Below are positions 1 to 7,607 of a stretch of 64,000 bases of DNA, one piece after another. The notes under the pieces were generated by a model. That model worked only from the letters and a program-made list of their open reading frames with translations, had not been told where the DNA came from and made no database searches. The position numbers and the translations under genes were made by a program. The stretch's first letter is position 1. The number at the start of each line of letters is the position of its first letter. Origin of the DNA: Lachnospiraceae bacterium (GTDB lineage: Bacteria; Bacillota; Clostridia; Lachnospirales; Lachnospiraceae); the NCBI GenBank assembly GCA_025758065.1, contig CP107199.1, positions 970,001-1,034,000 on the forward strand, in the 5' to 3' direction.

Positions 1-1506
1 GTTGGCAGTGGTCTGTACGATCTGGTGGTCACGGGATGAGAAGATCATCACACCCGGGAACTTGATCATACCGCGGTTCAATGCGTCAATAGACTCCATA
101 TCCAGATGGTCAGTCGGCTCATCTAACATCAGTACATTTGCACCGGAGATCATCAGCTTTGATAACATACAGCGGACTTTCTCACCACCGGATAATACCT
201 TAACCTTCTTAACGCCGTCTTCACCTGCAAACAGCATACGTCCTAAGAATCCACGTACATAGGTTACGTCCTTCTCAGGAGAATACTGGGTCAGCCACTC
301 AACAATGGTATCATCATTTGCAAACTCAGCAGAGTTATCCTTCGGGAAGTAAGACTGGGTAGTTGTAAGTCCCCACTTATAGCTTCCTTCATCTGGTTCC
401 ATTTCGCCGGAAAGGATCTTGAATAATACAGTCTTTGCACGCTCGTTTGGTCCAACTAAAGCAACTTTGTCCTCTCTTCCAAGGATAAAGGAGATATCAT
501 CTAAGATCTTCTCGCCGTCAATAGTCTTGCTTAAATGCTCTACTGTAAGAACTTCATTTCCGATCTCACGGGCCGGACGGAAGTCGATATATGGATACTT
601 TCTGCTGGATGGCTTAATGTCATCTAACTGGATCTTCTCTAAGGCTCTCTTACGGGAAGTAGCCTGCTTGGACTTAGAAGCATTTGCAGAGAACCGCTGG
701 ATAAATTCCTGTAATTCCTTGATCTTCTCTTCCTTCTTGCGGTTTGCTTCCTTCATCTGCTTGATGATCAGCTGGCTGGACTCAACCCAGAAGTCGTAGT
801 TACCAGCATACAGCTGGATCTTGCCGTAGTCGATATCAGCGATCTGTGTGCAGACCTTATTTAAGAAATAACGGTCATGGGATACTACGATAACGGTATT
901 CTCAAAGTTGATCAGGAATTCCTCTAACCATGCAATAGCATCCAGATCCAGATGGTTGGTAGGCTCGTCAAGAAGCAGGATATCAGGATTTCCAAACAGT
1001 GCCTGTGCCAGTAAAACTTTGACCTTCTGGGCACCTAACAGAGTGTTCATCTGTGCATAATGGAATTCAGTTCCGATGCCCAGACCATTTAACAGGTTTT
1101 CTGCATCAGACTCTGCTTCCCATCCATTCATGGTAGCAAATTCGCCTTCCAGTTCTGCTGCCTTGATGCCATCCTCATCAGTGAAGTCTTCCTTCATATA
1201 GATGGCTTCCTTTTCCTTCATGATCTGGTACAATCTTGCATTTCCCATGATAACAGTATCCAGAACGGTATACTCATCATATTTGAAATGGTCCTGCTGT
1301 AAGAAGGAAAGTCTCTGTCCCGGAGTAATGGCAATATCACCGCTGGTTGGCTCTAACTGTCCGGAAAGGATCTTTAAAAATGTAGACTTTCCGGCGCCGT
1401 TTGCACCGATCAGTCCATAACAGTTGCCTTCTGTAAACTTGATATTTACATCTTCAAACAATGCCTTCTTTCCTACACGAAGGGAAATATTATTCGCACT
1501 TATCAT
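1..1506 (-). CDS. ABC-F family ATPase (YbiT/EttA-like), C-terminus outside window
   Basis: Soluble twin-ATPase of the ABC-F class, whose members act on the ribosome rather than in membranes; no transmembrane segments are seen. 502 residues are visible and the gene runs off the left edge. NBD1 has Walker A GANGAGKST near residues 34-42, Walker B LLLDEPTNHLD and an intact H-loop (SHDRYF), but its signature is LLGAQ instead of LSGGQ. NBD2 has an intact signature (LSGGEK) and Walker B (MLDEPTDHLD), but its Walker A is GPNERAKT and its H-loop is SSRDHQ. All the deviations fall on the composite site made by Walker A2, H-loop 2 and signature 1, so one ATP site looks degenerate. The lysine-rich linker between the NBDs fits ABC-F. 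Family is confident; cellular role is not known. Confidence 0.9.
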   Translation of the reverse strand, partial: MISANNISLRVGKKALFEDVNIKFTEGNCYGLIGANGAGKSTFLKILSGQLEPTSGDIAITPGQRLSFLQQDHFKYDEYTVLDTVIMGNARLYQIMKEKEAIYMKEDFTDEDGIKAAELEGEFATMNGWEAESDAENLLNGLGIGTEFHYAQMNTLLGAQKVKVLLAQALFGNPDILLLDEPTNHLDLDAIAWLEEFLINFENTVIVVSHDRYFLNKVCTQIADIDYGKIQLYAGNYDFWVESSQLIIKQMKEANRKKEEKIKELQEFIQRFSANASKSKQATSRKRALEKIQLDDIKPSSRKYPYIDFRPAREIGNEVLTVEHLSKTIDGEKILDDISFILGREDKVALVGPNERAKTVLFKILSGEMEPDEGSYKWGLTTTQSYFPKDNSAEFANDDTIVEWLTQYSPEKDVTYVRGFLGRMLFAGEDGVKKVKVLSGGEKVRCMLSKLMISGANVLMLDEPTDHLDMESIDALNRGMIKFPGVMIFSSRDHQIVQTTAN

Positions 1507-1552
1507 GTCATTTACCTTTCTTATAAATAAATCTATTGTTTTTGTTTCCGCT

Positions 1553-1583
1553 AAAAGAGGGGGCATTTGCTGTCCCCTCTTTT
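1553..1583 (-). terminator. Intrinsic terminator between mgtC-like gene and ABC-F gene
   Basis: Ten-base perfect stem AAAAGAGGGG (1553-1562) and CCCCTCTTTT (1574-1583) with an 11-nt loop. The A and T runs at both ends make it bidirectional in form. It lies 140 bp downstream of the mgtC-like stop codon and 46 bp upstream of the ABC-F start. Confidence 0.7.
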
Positions 1584-1724
1584 CTGTCTTATGTACTTAC
1601 AGGATAACCTGAAAATACATTCTTCGCTCAATATCAGATTGTACAGGGAAACACCGCATTTTGCAAGGTCTTTTTACAGGAAATTTCCCATTTGCAGACT
1701 ATTCATAAGCTGTTTCTCCGTCAG

Positions 1725-2399
1725 TTATCCGCTGATGCCGGTGATCCGTTCATCAGCTGCCAGCTTTAACAGCATTGCATTCTTATCATATAAAGGCGGA
1801 TACACTACTTCCAGTTCTATCTTTGTGCCATTCTTGCCTTTTCCCACCTTCAGATTTGAAATCTTGACCTTTTCTTCTGAAAAATGCGTCTGGATATCCA
1901 CGATCACATTTTCATAATCCGTACAGGTCATTTTAAGAAAGCCGCGGATCGGCTCCGCAGTAAGGAAAGAAGTTCTGTGAAGGATCTCCTGGATCGCCAC
2001 TACCAGGATACCGGCGCAGACACCAATGCCATATTTTCCGGCTCCCACTGCCATTCCCACACCAGCTGTAGTCCAAAGTCCCGCTGCTGTAGTCAGACCG
2101 CTTACTGTATTATTTCGCACAAAGATCACACCTGCACCCAGAAAACCTACACCAGATACGATCTGTGCCGCCACACGGGATGAATCTACCTTTTCTACAT
2201 CGTAAAAACCATACTTGGATACTACCATCATAAGCGCCGCCCCCAGCGCTACGATAGCATGGGTTCTCATACCTGCGCTTTTATCACGGTTTTTTCGTTC
2301 ATAGCCGATCATGTACCCCAATATACTGGCTACAATAACACGCAAAAACAATTCTGCATCTGCCGGTATCCCTATTTTTGTGATCATTTCTGCTACCAT
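1725..2399 (-). CDS. MgtC/SapB family membrane protein
   Basis: 224-residue membrane protein of the MgtC/SapB family. Members occur in Mg2+-limitation and virulence contexts and often modulate other transporters or ATP synthase; the role here is unknown. The N-terminal three quarters hold four to five hydrophobic helices with the family signatures ERKNRDKSAGMRTH (near residues 34-47) and GFLGAGVIF (near 85-93). The C-terminal 70 residues are hydrophilic with alternating strands, like the ACT-type tail of long MgtC homologs. The start is supported by GGAGGGG 6-8 nt upstream of ATG. It is monocistronic, divergent from the lipoprotein gene at 2679, with a TATAAT -10 candidate in the AT-rich intergenic region. 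Confidence 0.88.
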   Translation of the reverse strand: MVAEMITKIGIPADAELFLRVIVASILGYMIGYERKNRDKSAGMRTHAIVALGAALMMVVSKYGFYDVEKVDSSRVAAQIVSGVGFLGAGVIFVRNNTVSGLTTAAGLWTTAGVGMAVGAGKYGIGVCAGILVVAIQEILHRTSFLTAEPIRGFLKMTCTDYENVIVDIQTHFSEEKVKISNLKVGKGKNGTKIELEVVYPPLYDKNAMLLKLAADERITGISG

Positions 2400-2678
2400 T
2401 TTTATGCCCCTCCATTTCCGTCTGCCAAAATGTCACTTTCTACAATATTTTCCTGTTAAAATAATGTCATATTATAACATATTACAAGTATATTTTAAAG
2501 TAATATGGAAACAGAAATTTACATTTTTTTTACATAGTTTCAAGGAATAAAAACCTTAAAGGAATCTTAATTGAATTTTCTTTACCAGAATGTTACCATC
2601 AACATAGAATCACCTATATCACCTGTTTTGGAACTATTCTGAAACAAACTGAGATATAAGAACATAAAGGAGAGTGTT

Positions 2679-3329
2679 ATGATCATGAAAAAAAGACATG
2701 CATATAATCTTGCAATCCTGCTTGCAGCCGGTAGTATTATGATATCCGCCTGCGGCAAAAAAACAGATGTGCCTGCTGATAAAACAGTACCTGCACAGAC
2801 CGAAAGCCAAACTGAGACTTCTGCCGAAGGAACTTCCAGCCCGGAAGAATCTTCATCTGAAACGCAGGTTCCGGAAGATACAGAAAGCAGCAAATTCTAT
2901 ATGCTCCAGGGAACCATTACAAAAACTGAAAAAAACGACTCTGCATTTACCTTACTGGCTGACGACGGAAAAGAGTATAAGATTGCTCTTTCTGATATTC
3001 ATGATGTAGAAACAGAGATTGAAAAGAACACCCAGATTGCCATCGCCTGTATGAAGGATCCTTCTGGTGATCCCGAAAAAAACACCTACATTTGTGCCTT
3101 CCCGGAGCAGGAGGAATGGACCATCTCTACCGATGAAGGCATCACCACCAGCAATGCCATGAGTACCTTCATGATCCAGACAACAGATGGCAGAGAGATC
3201 GGCTTTATCAAAGATAACTGTCCTTCTGACGAAGATGCACTTACCAGTGACAGCGGGGATTCTGTGATCGTCACTTACGTTACTTCTGATAATGCGAATT
3301 TCCCGTTGGAGATACGCAAAGGGAAATAA
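2679..3329 (+). CDS. Putative lipoprotein with two small beta-rich domains
   Basis: 216 residues; not assigned to a named family. A lysine-rich start and hydrophobic stretch lead to the lipobox ISAC at residues 22-25, predicting diacylglyceryl anchoring on the outer face of the membrane. A Ser/Thr/Glu/Pro-rich linker (about 28-70) follows, then two similar segments that each begin with a short beta-strand pattern and hold a DDGKEY or TDGREI turn, suggesting a duplicated fold. AAAGGAG at 2666-2672 fits ATG 2679 or the internal ATG 2685 (MKKRHAY); the latter gives better spacing. A strong terminator follows at once, so the gene stands alone. Function unknown. Confidence 0.75.
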   Translation: MIMKKRHAYNLAILLAAGSIMISACGKKTDVPADKTVPAQTESQTETSAEGTSSPEESSSETQVPEDTESSKFYMLQGTITKTEKNDSAFTLLADDGKEYKIALSDIHDVETEIEKNTQIAIACMKDPSGDPEKNTYICAFPEQEEWTISTDEGITTSNAMSTFMIQTTDGREIGFIKDNCPSDEDALTSDSGDSVIVTYVTSDNANFPLEIRKGK

Positions 3330-3360
3330 AGCTTTAGCTTCTTTGTAGATGCAAGATAAG

Positions 3361-3400
3361 AAAAAACGAGTGGTAGTTTTATAGATCACCACTCGTTTTT
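3361..3400 (+). terminator. Intrinsic terminator after lipoprotein gene
   Basis: Stem CGAGTGGT (3367-3374) pairs with ACCACTCG (3388-3395), flanked by six A on the left and five T on the right. It lies 32 bp after the lipoprotein stop codon. Confidence 0.88.
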
Positions 3401-3430
3401 ATTATTTCAAATATATCTTCATAATTAGGA

Positions 3431-3966
3431 TATTGTTGACTAAGGTCCGAAAGCCACCGGTGCACATGACAGATGCGCATTTGGGAGAAAATCCTTTGTT
3501 CGTGGGCTTGCGCCGCCTATTGTCAGAACTGCGAACCAAACTCGCACGCTTTGCGTGCTCAAACAGTGGTTCTCCGTTCTGACGCTATGCGCGCCCACTC
3601 ACGGATTTTCAAACAAATGCTTATTCTGTCATATGCACCGGCGGCTTTCTACGTTATTGGCAATAAAAAATGTAGGAGCAAACCAATAAACAGTTTTCAT
3701 GCAGGAGGGGGATTGTACTTAAGTACGGCATTTTTTATGTGACATATCTAATACAGTAGAAAGGGCTCCTCCATGTATGATAAGCATTCGGTAGGTAATT
3801 TTGTCCATTTTGTGAGCATAGCTGGCAGGTTGGAGGCACTGTTTGAGCGAACGCAGTGAGCGAGTTTGCCGGAGACCTGACTAATCGGCTGCGGAGCAAA
3901 ATGGACAAAATTGCCGTGAATGCGTTTATACATGGAGGAGCCCTTTCGGACCCTATTGAACTAAAT
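3431..3966 (+). repeat. Family A double-hairpin repeat, copy 1 (536 bp)
   Basis: Near-identical in inverted orientation to 51975-52510. Short inverted termini (GGTCCGAAAG near the left end, CTTTCGGACC near the right) enclose two long imperfect hairpins. Hairpin 1 covers about 3444-3650 and hairpin 2 about 3758-3950; an AT-rich spacer of about 105 bp separates them. The apices share CACTGTTTGAGC-N11-GCGAGTTTG, on the minus strand in hairpin 1 and the plus strand in hairpin 2. Differences between the two copies often occur as paired changes that keep stems intact. The short reading frames inside (such as 3473-3742) have no start context and are rejected as genes. It fills the 690-bp gap between the lipoprotein gene and the ABC transporter. 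Confidence 0.9.
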
Positions 3967-4020
3967 CCCAATTTTCGTGCATTTGCACATTTTTTAGGAA
4001 TCTAAATGAACGCATAACCT

Positions 4021-4785
4021 CTACAGCAAATTCCCATACCTACCAAGGAAATTCCTTGTTCTTTCATTATCAGAAGCAAATACCTTTTCCGGTGTTCCTT
4101 CTTCTACAATGACACCGCCTGCCATAAAGATAACTCTGTGGGAAATGTCTTTGGCGAAAGCCATTTCGTGGGTTACGATGACCATGGCGATATGCAGATC
4201 TGCTAAAGATTTAATGACTTTTAAAACCTCGCCTGTCAGCTCCGGATCAAGGGCAGATGTTGGTTCGTCAAAGAAAAGGATCTTTGGCTTTAATGCCAGG
4301 GCTCTTGCAATAGCTACACGCTGGCACTGGCCGCCGGAGAGTTGGCATGGATAGGCGTCTTCTTTGTCTTCCAGGCCCATTTTCTTAAGAAGCTCTCTTG
4401 CTTCTTTGTAGACTTCGTCTTTATTGCGCTTCTGCACCCGGATGGGGGCATCTGTGATGTTTTTAATCACACTAAAATGTGGGAACAGGTTAAAGTTCTG
4501 GAAGACCAGACCATACTGGCTCTGGATCTCTTTTAAATCCTTTTTGTCTGCGTAGTTCAGCTTTCCGCTTTCATCACTCCATACTGCCCTTTTTCCAAGA
4601 TAAAGGATCTCACCGCTGTCCATAGTCTCTAACATGGTGGCACAGCGCAGCAAGGTAGATTTTCCGGAGCCGGACGGTCCGATGATGGAAACGATCTCGC
4701 CATCTTCCACGCTTAATGATATATCTTTCAGGACAGTCAGATTATCAAATGACTTTTCCACATGATTGATCTCTAATAATTTCAT
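4021..4785 (-). CDS. Polar amino-acid ABC transporter ATP-binding protein
   Basis: 254-residue ATPase of the HisP/GlnQ/ArtP type that powers amino-acid uptake. Walker A GPSGSGKST sits at residues 36-44, the Q-loop follows in QYGLVFQNFNLFPH, the signature is LSGGQCQRVAIARAL near 150, Walker B is ILFFDEPTSALDP, and the H-loop is VTHEMAFA. The glutamine after LSGGQ is Cys here, a mild variant. Start chosen at ATG 4785, with GGAGGA nine bases upstream; an upstream TTG would be only three bases from it. The permease gene ends 31 bp upstream, so the two form one unit. The substrate cannot be read from sequence; the linked binding protein lies beyond the IS element at 7608. Confidence 0.95.
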   Translation of the reverse strand: MKLLEINHVEKSFDNLTVLKDISLSVEDGEIVSIIGPSGSGKSTLLRCATMLETMDSGEILYLGKRAVWSDESGKLNYADKKDLKEIQSQYGLVFQNFNLFPHFSVIKNITDAPIRVQKRNKDEVYKEARELLKKMGLEDKEDAYPCQLSGGQCQRVAIARALALKPKILFFDEPTSALDPELTGEVLKVIKSLADLHIAMVIVTHEMAFAKDISHRVIFMAGGVIVEEGTPEKVFASDNERTRNFLGRYGNLL

Positions 4786-4816
4786 TATCAATATTCCTCC
4801 TGTACATAATTACACA

Positions 4817-5476
4817 CTAACGGTAATAATCCAGTTTCTTCTCCAGCCATTCAAGGAACATGGCAACGATCAGGTTGAATACATAATAGAAAATGCCTGC
4901 TGCAACGAAAGGCATCATGCTTACCTGGGAAGAAGCCAGCGCTTTTGCTGTGGTGAACATTTCCATAACACTTAATGTAAATGCCAGGGAAGTGTCTTTT
5001 ACCAAAGTGATCACTTCGTTGGTAACAGAAGGAAGAATGCGCTTGATCACCTGTGGAAGAATAATGGTGATAAATGTCTGTGACTTACTGTAACCTAACA
5101 GCTTTGCTGCTTCATACTGTCCTACCGGCATGGACTGGATGCCGCTGCGATAGATCTCTGCAAAATAGGCTGCATAGTTGATCACAAAACCGATAAATAC
5201 AGCCCACAGACGGTAGCTGTTGCTTACACGCATGCCAAACATATAGTAAGGGCCGAAATAAACAACCAGCAGCTGCAGCATCAGCGGTGTTCCACGCATA
5301 ACGGAGATATAAACTTTGATGACCGCCTGAAGGATCTTATTTCTTGACATACGCCCTAAAGCCACAAAAAGACCTAAGGGCAGTGAAAAAACAAGGGTCA
5401 CTGCAAAAATCTGTATACTGGTTCCCATACCTCCTGCAAGCTGCATAAGGATCTGCTGGAGTGTCATTTTACCCAT
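4817..5476 (-). CDS. Polar amino-acid ABC transporter permease (HisMQ type)
   Basis: 219-residue inner-membrane permease with about five transmembrane helices. The HisM/GlnP signature RGTPLMLQL lies near residue 62, and the coupling EAA loop GQYEAAKLLGYS near 124. It pairs with the ATPase immediately downstream and probably works as a homodimer, since only one permease gene is present. ATG 5476 (MGKMTLQQ) has the better upstream AGCAGG; a TTG 18 bases further upstream is possible. A short perfect hairpin GTCCGCA-TGG-TGCGGAC (5521-5537) and a weak promoter-like region lie upstream. They may be what drives the gene now that the IS200/IS605 element separates it from the binding-protein gene. Confidence 0.95.
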   Translation of the reverse strand: MGKMTLQQILMQLAGGMGTSIQIFAVTLVFSLPLGLFVALGRMSRNKILQAVIKVYISVMRGTPLMLQLLVVYFGPYYMFGMRVSNSYRLWAVFIGFVINYAAYFAEIYRSGIQSMPVGQYEAAKLLGYSKSQTFITIILPQVIKRILPSVTNEVITLVKDTSLAFTLSVMEMFTTAKALASSQVSMMPFVAAGIFYYVFNLIVAMFLEWLEKKLDYYR

Positions 5477-5649
5477 ATCTGTACCTGCTTTCAAAATGTT
5501 TCTTACGTGTTTCTTTTTGTGTCCGCATGGTGCGGACGTTTCTCAGAGATACTATATCATAGAATCTTCAAATGTGCCACTAGCGCATTTTTAATATATA
5601 CACTCAACAAGGGGGCGCAGCGATTAACTGCACTCCCGTGAACTACATC

Positions 5650-5800
5650 GGCAATTGAATTACCGAGCATCTGATTACGAAGCATAGCTCCATAGCTTCA
5701 GAGGTGCGTCCATGACACCCGTACTGCTACCCAGATGGGTTACACAGCTACTTTTATTGTTTTTGTACTGCTCAGCCCGGTTACGGGCATATCAATTTCT
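5650..5800 (-). ncRNA. Predicted omega RNA (reRNA) at the right end of the IS
   Basis: TnpB proteins use an RNA made from the 3' end of tnpB through the transposon right end, followed by a guide from flanking DNA. Read on the minus strand, the region just before and after the tnpB stop (5740) shows successive hairpins: GCCCGTAACCGGGC, ACCCATCTGGGT, and GAAGCTATGGAGCTATGCTTC-like, then the CTCGGTAATTCAATTGCCGA end palindrome. If the family rule holds, the guide would start just left of 5650. The boundaries are inferred, not seen. Confidence 0.5.
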
Positions 5801-6996
5801 TTGCCGGATACGGCATGATACTTTTTCAAAATATTATAAGCTCCTACTGCATCTGCATTGTAGATCACGGTATCTACAATGTAGATGCCACGCTTTTTTC
5901 GATTTCTTTTCTCTGCATAAATGTGCGATACTTCTTCTGACTGCGGCGGACATTGACTGGAATAGCTTTCTTCCTGTCTTATCAGGCAAATCCCTTTCAT
6001 TTTAAGCTTATATTCTAACTGCATATAGATACGGGCATATGGCAAACTGTGAAGCTTCTGGTTGGTTTTCCTCCCCAGGTTTCTCTCTTTACAAATCCCC
6101 TTTATATCTCCAATTACAACTGTATGAATATCATTCTTTACACAATAGTTCGTGATATATCGTGTCATCTTATGAATATAATCTTTGATACAGTCATTTT
6201 TCTTTCGATAGAGTTTCTGCAGATGCTTAGATGTTTTCAGATCCTCCATTTCCCTTGCAGCCTGGATCCGGCCCCATTGTGACTGGACTCTCGCGATTTC
6301 CTTGTTATAAAAATAAGAAAGAGAAAGATATTCCCTTCCAATAATAAAAGTTTTCCCTACATTATCATAACAAGTCATAAGATTATGCAAGCCCAGATCA
6401 ATCGACAGATAATGTCCATTATCCTCTTCTGGCAAAACATCTTCCACCTCATAAATAACAAGGATCCTGCTGGTTCCGTCATTTGCCGGAGGATATATTT
6501 TTATCTGTTTTATGATATCCATGTTTGAAAAAACAGGATTTTTCAAATAAAGGTATGCAGCACGAATATCATAGGTATGAGCCATATATTCCTTCAGCTT
6601 TTTTGGTAAAGAAAGTCTTACATTATAAGATCCGTTTTCATGTTGAATACCATTTTGCATATACGTAATCGGCATTTTATCTTTCTTATATCTTGGTGTT
6701 CCCGGATTCTCGATACCTCCACTTTCTTTTAACCGGTAAAAAGATTTCCATGACTTGTCCAAAAGCTTGCAGATTTCCTGTGCAGTCTGTGACGGGAGTG
6801 ATTTGAACCACAGATCATCTTTATGCTTGGACTTCTGATAATACCAGTCAGGATATTTCTCCAATCCCAGATTTTTGTAGTTGTTTCTTTCATAATTGCA
6901 AACATTCCAAAGCTTGTAAGCCGCATAACACATGTGTCCAACAATATTTGCATCATTTTTATTTAATACAATGGTTGTTTCATGTGTTAACAGCAT
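5740..6996 (-). CDS. tnpB: TnpB-family RNA-guided nuclease (IS200/IS605)
   Basis: 418 residues, usual TnpB length. The N-terminal half is the RNA/target-binding region. RuvC-I is visible as SIDLGLHNLMT (catalytic Asp near 200) and RuvC-III as NADAVGAYNIL near 385. The RuvC-II position reads VVIGDIKGI, with Gly where most TnpB proteins carry Glu; nearby Asp, or the Glu pair in RQEESYSSQ, are candidate replacements. The usual four-cysteine zinc finger is also absent; only SQCPPQSEEVS remains. Rearranged catalytic sites are known in some TnpB branches, so it is not necessarily dead. No frameshift or stop. tnpA ends 13 bp upstream. It probably binds the RNA predicted at 5650-5800. Confidence 0.92.
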   Translation of the reverse strand: MLLTHETTIVLNKNDANIVGHMCYAAYKLWNVCNYERNNYKNLGLEKYPDWYYQKSKHKDDLWFKSLPSQTAQEICKLLDKSWKSFYRLKESGGIENPGTPRYKKDKMPITYMQNGIQHENGSYNVRLSLPKKLKEYMAHTYDIRAAYLYLKNPVFSNMDIIKQIKIYPPANDGTSRILVIYEVEDVLPEEDNGHYLSIDLGLHNLMTCYDNVGKTFIIGREYLSLSYFYNKEIARVQSQWGRIQAAREMEDLKTSKHLQKLYRKKNDCIKDYIHKMTRYITNYCVKNDIHTVVIGDIKGICKERNLGRKTNQKLHSLPYARIYMQLEYKLKMKGICLIRQEESYSSQCPPQSEEVSHIYAEKRNRKKRGIYIVDTVIYNADAVGAYNILKKYHAVSGKEIDMPVTGLSSTKTIKVAV

Positions 6997-7009
6997 ATTT
7001 TCCCTCCTT

Positions 7010-7426
7010 CTAGTAAGATTTGCTCTGATGCTCGATATAGCGTCGGATATTTTCTTCCGACACCGAACCGATTGTTTCTACATAATATGAGTGATTCCAA
7101 AGCTGACCTTTCCAAAGTTTCTGGCGGATCGCCGGATATTTTTCAAAGAGTTTTCTTCCGGTAATTCCTTTTAAATACTTTACAATATCTGTCACTGACA
7201 GTTTCGGCGGTGCAGAAACAAAGCAATGGATATGATCACCTTCACCAACTTCAAAAAGATGAACCGTAAAACCTTTATCGCATGCTATCTTCTGAACCAG
7301 CTCTTTCAGATAAATCTCAATCTCTGCTGATAAAATTTTCCTGCGATATTTCACAGACCATACCACATGGTAATTAATATTATATACACAAGTTCTTGAA
7401 TGTATTAAATTCTCTTTCATACACAT
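7010..7426 (-). CDS. tnpA: IS200/IS605 Y1 transposase TnpA
   Basis: 138-residue HUH single-strand transposase. The metal-binding HUH motif is seen as GDHIHCFVSAPP near residues 62-73, and the catalytic tyrosine lies in NHSYYVETIGSVSEENI near residue 113-114. Length and the N-terminal YHVVWSVKYRRK pattern match the family. The first ATG (7426) and a second ATG two codons on (MKEN) both lack a Shine-Dalgarno sequence, consistent with the poor translation typical of IS200. A 20-bp perfect hairpin (7447-7492) lies just upstream. It excises and inserts the element as single-stranded circles in known relatives. Confidence 0.93.
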   Translation of the reverse strand: MCMKENLIHSRTCVYNINYHVVWSVKYRRKILSAEIEIYLKELVQKIACDKGFTVHLFEVGEGDHIHCFVSAPPKLSVTDIVKYLKGITGRKLFEKYPAIRQKLWKGQLWNHSYYVETIGSVSEENIRRYIEHQSKSY

Positions 7427-7446
7427 AGTATACTATTATATGGAAA

Positions 7447-7492
7447 GAAATGCAAGCAAAATCGAACATATTTTCGATTTTGCTTGCATTTC
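7447..7492 (-). promoter_or_regulatory. Perfect 20-bp hairpin in the tnpA leader
   Basis: Stem GAAATGCAAGCAAAATCGAA (7447-7466) pairs perfectly with 7473-7492 around a 6-nt loop, 21 bp upstream of the tnpA start. IS200 elements are known to carry a leader hairpin that blocks incoming transcripts and limits transposase translation; this may be its equivalent. It may also be the left-end palindrome recognised by TnpA. Confidence 0.65.
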
Positions 7493-7607
7493 AGACGCTT
7501 TCATCTCGGCAATTGAATAACCGAGGATTCTCGCTTATTATCCTAAATTCATATCTCTTACAGTTCAGCCAAACTGCAACTTATATCTGTTTCAGGCCTG
7601 AAACCTA

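Larger units (their letters stand above)
5648..7525 (-). mobile_element. IS200/IS605-family element with tnpA and tnpB
   Basis: Complete-looking element of about 1.9 kb, transcribed leftward: tnpA (7010-7426) then tnpB (5740-6996), 13 bp apart. The outer limits are marked by near-identical copies of TCGGCAATTGAATWACCGAG at 5648-5667 and about 7506-7525, each a small palindrome. Like other IS200/IS605 elements it has no terminal inverted repeats of DDE type and no target duplication. It sits between a substrate-binding-protein gene and the permease gene of the same kind of transporter. Exact cleavage sites cannot be fixed without an empty-site comparison; the true end may lie within or just beside the shared 20-mers. 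Confidence 0.85.

Noticed and set aside
2582..2893. Minus-strand open frame of 103 residues opposite the lipoprotein
   Set aside because: No ribosome site, composition is the complement of the Ser/Thr/Glu-rich linker of the lipoprotein gene.
3473..3742. 89-residue open frame in the family A repeat (also mirrored at 52199-52468)
   Set aside because: It spans one arm, the tip and the other arm of a palindrome, has no ribosome binding site, and its codon pattern follows from the inverted repeat. The two copies differ by stem-preserving changes, not by protein-preserving ones.
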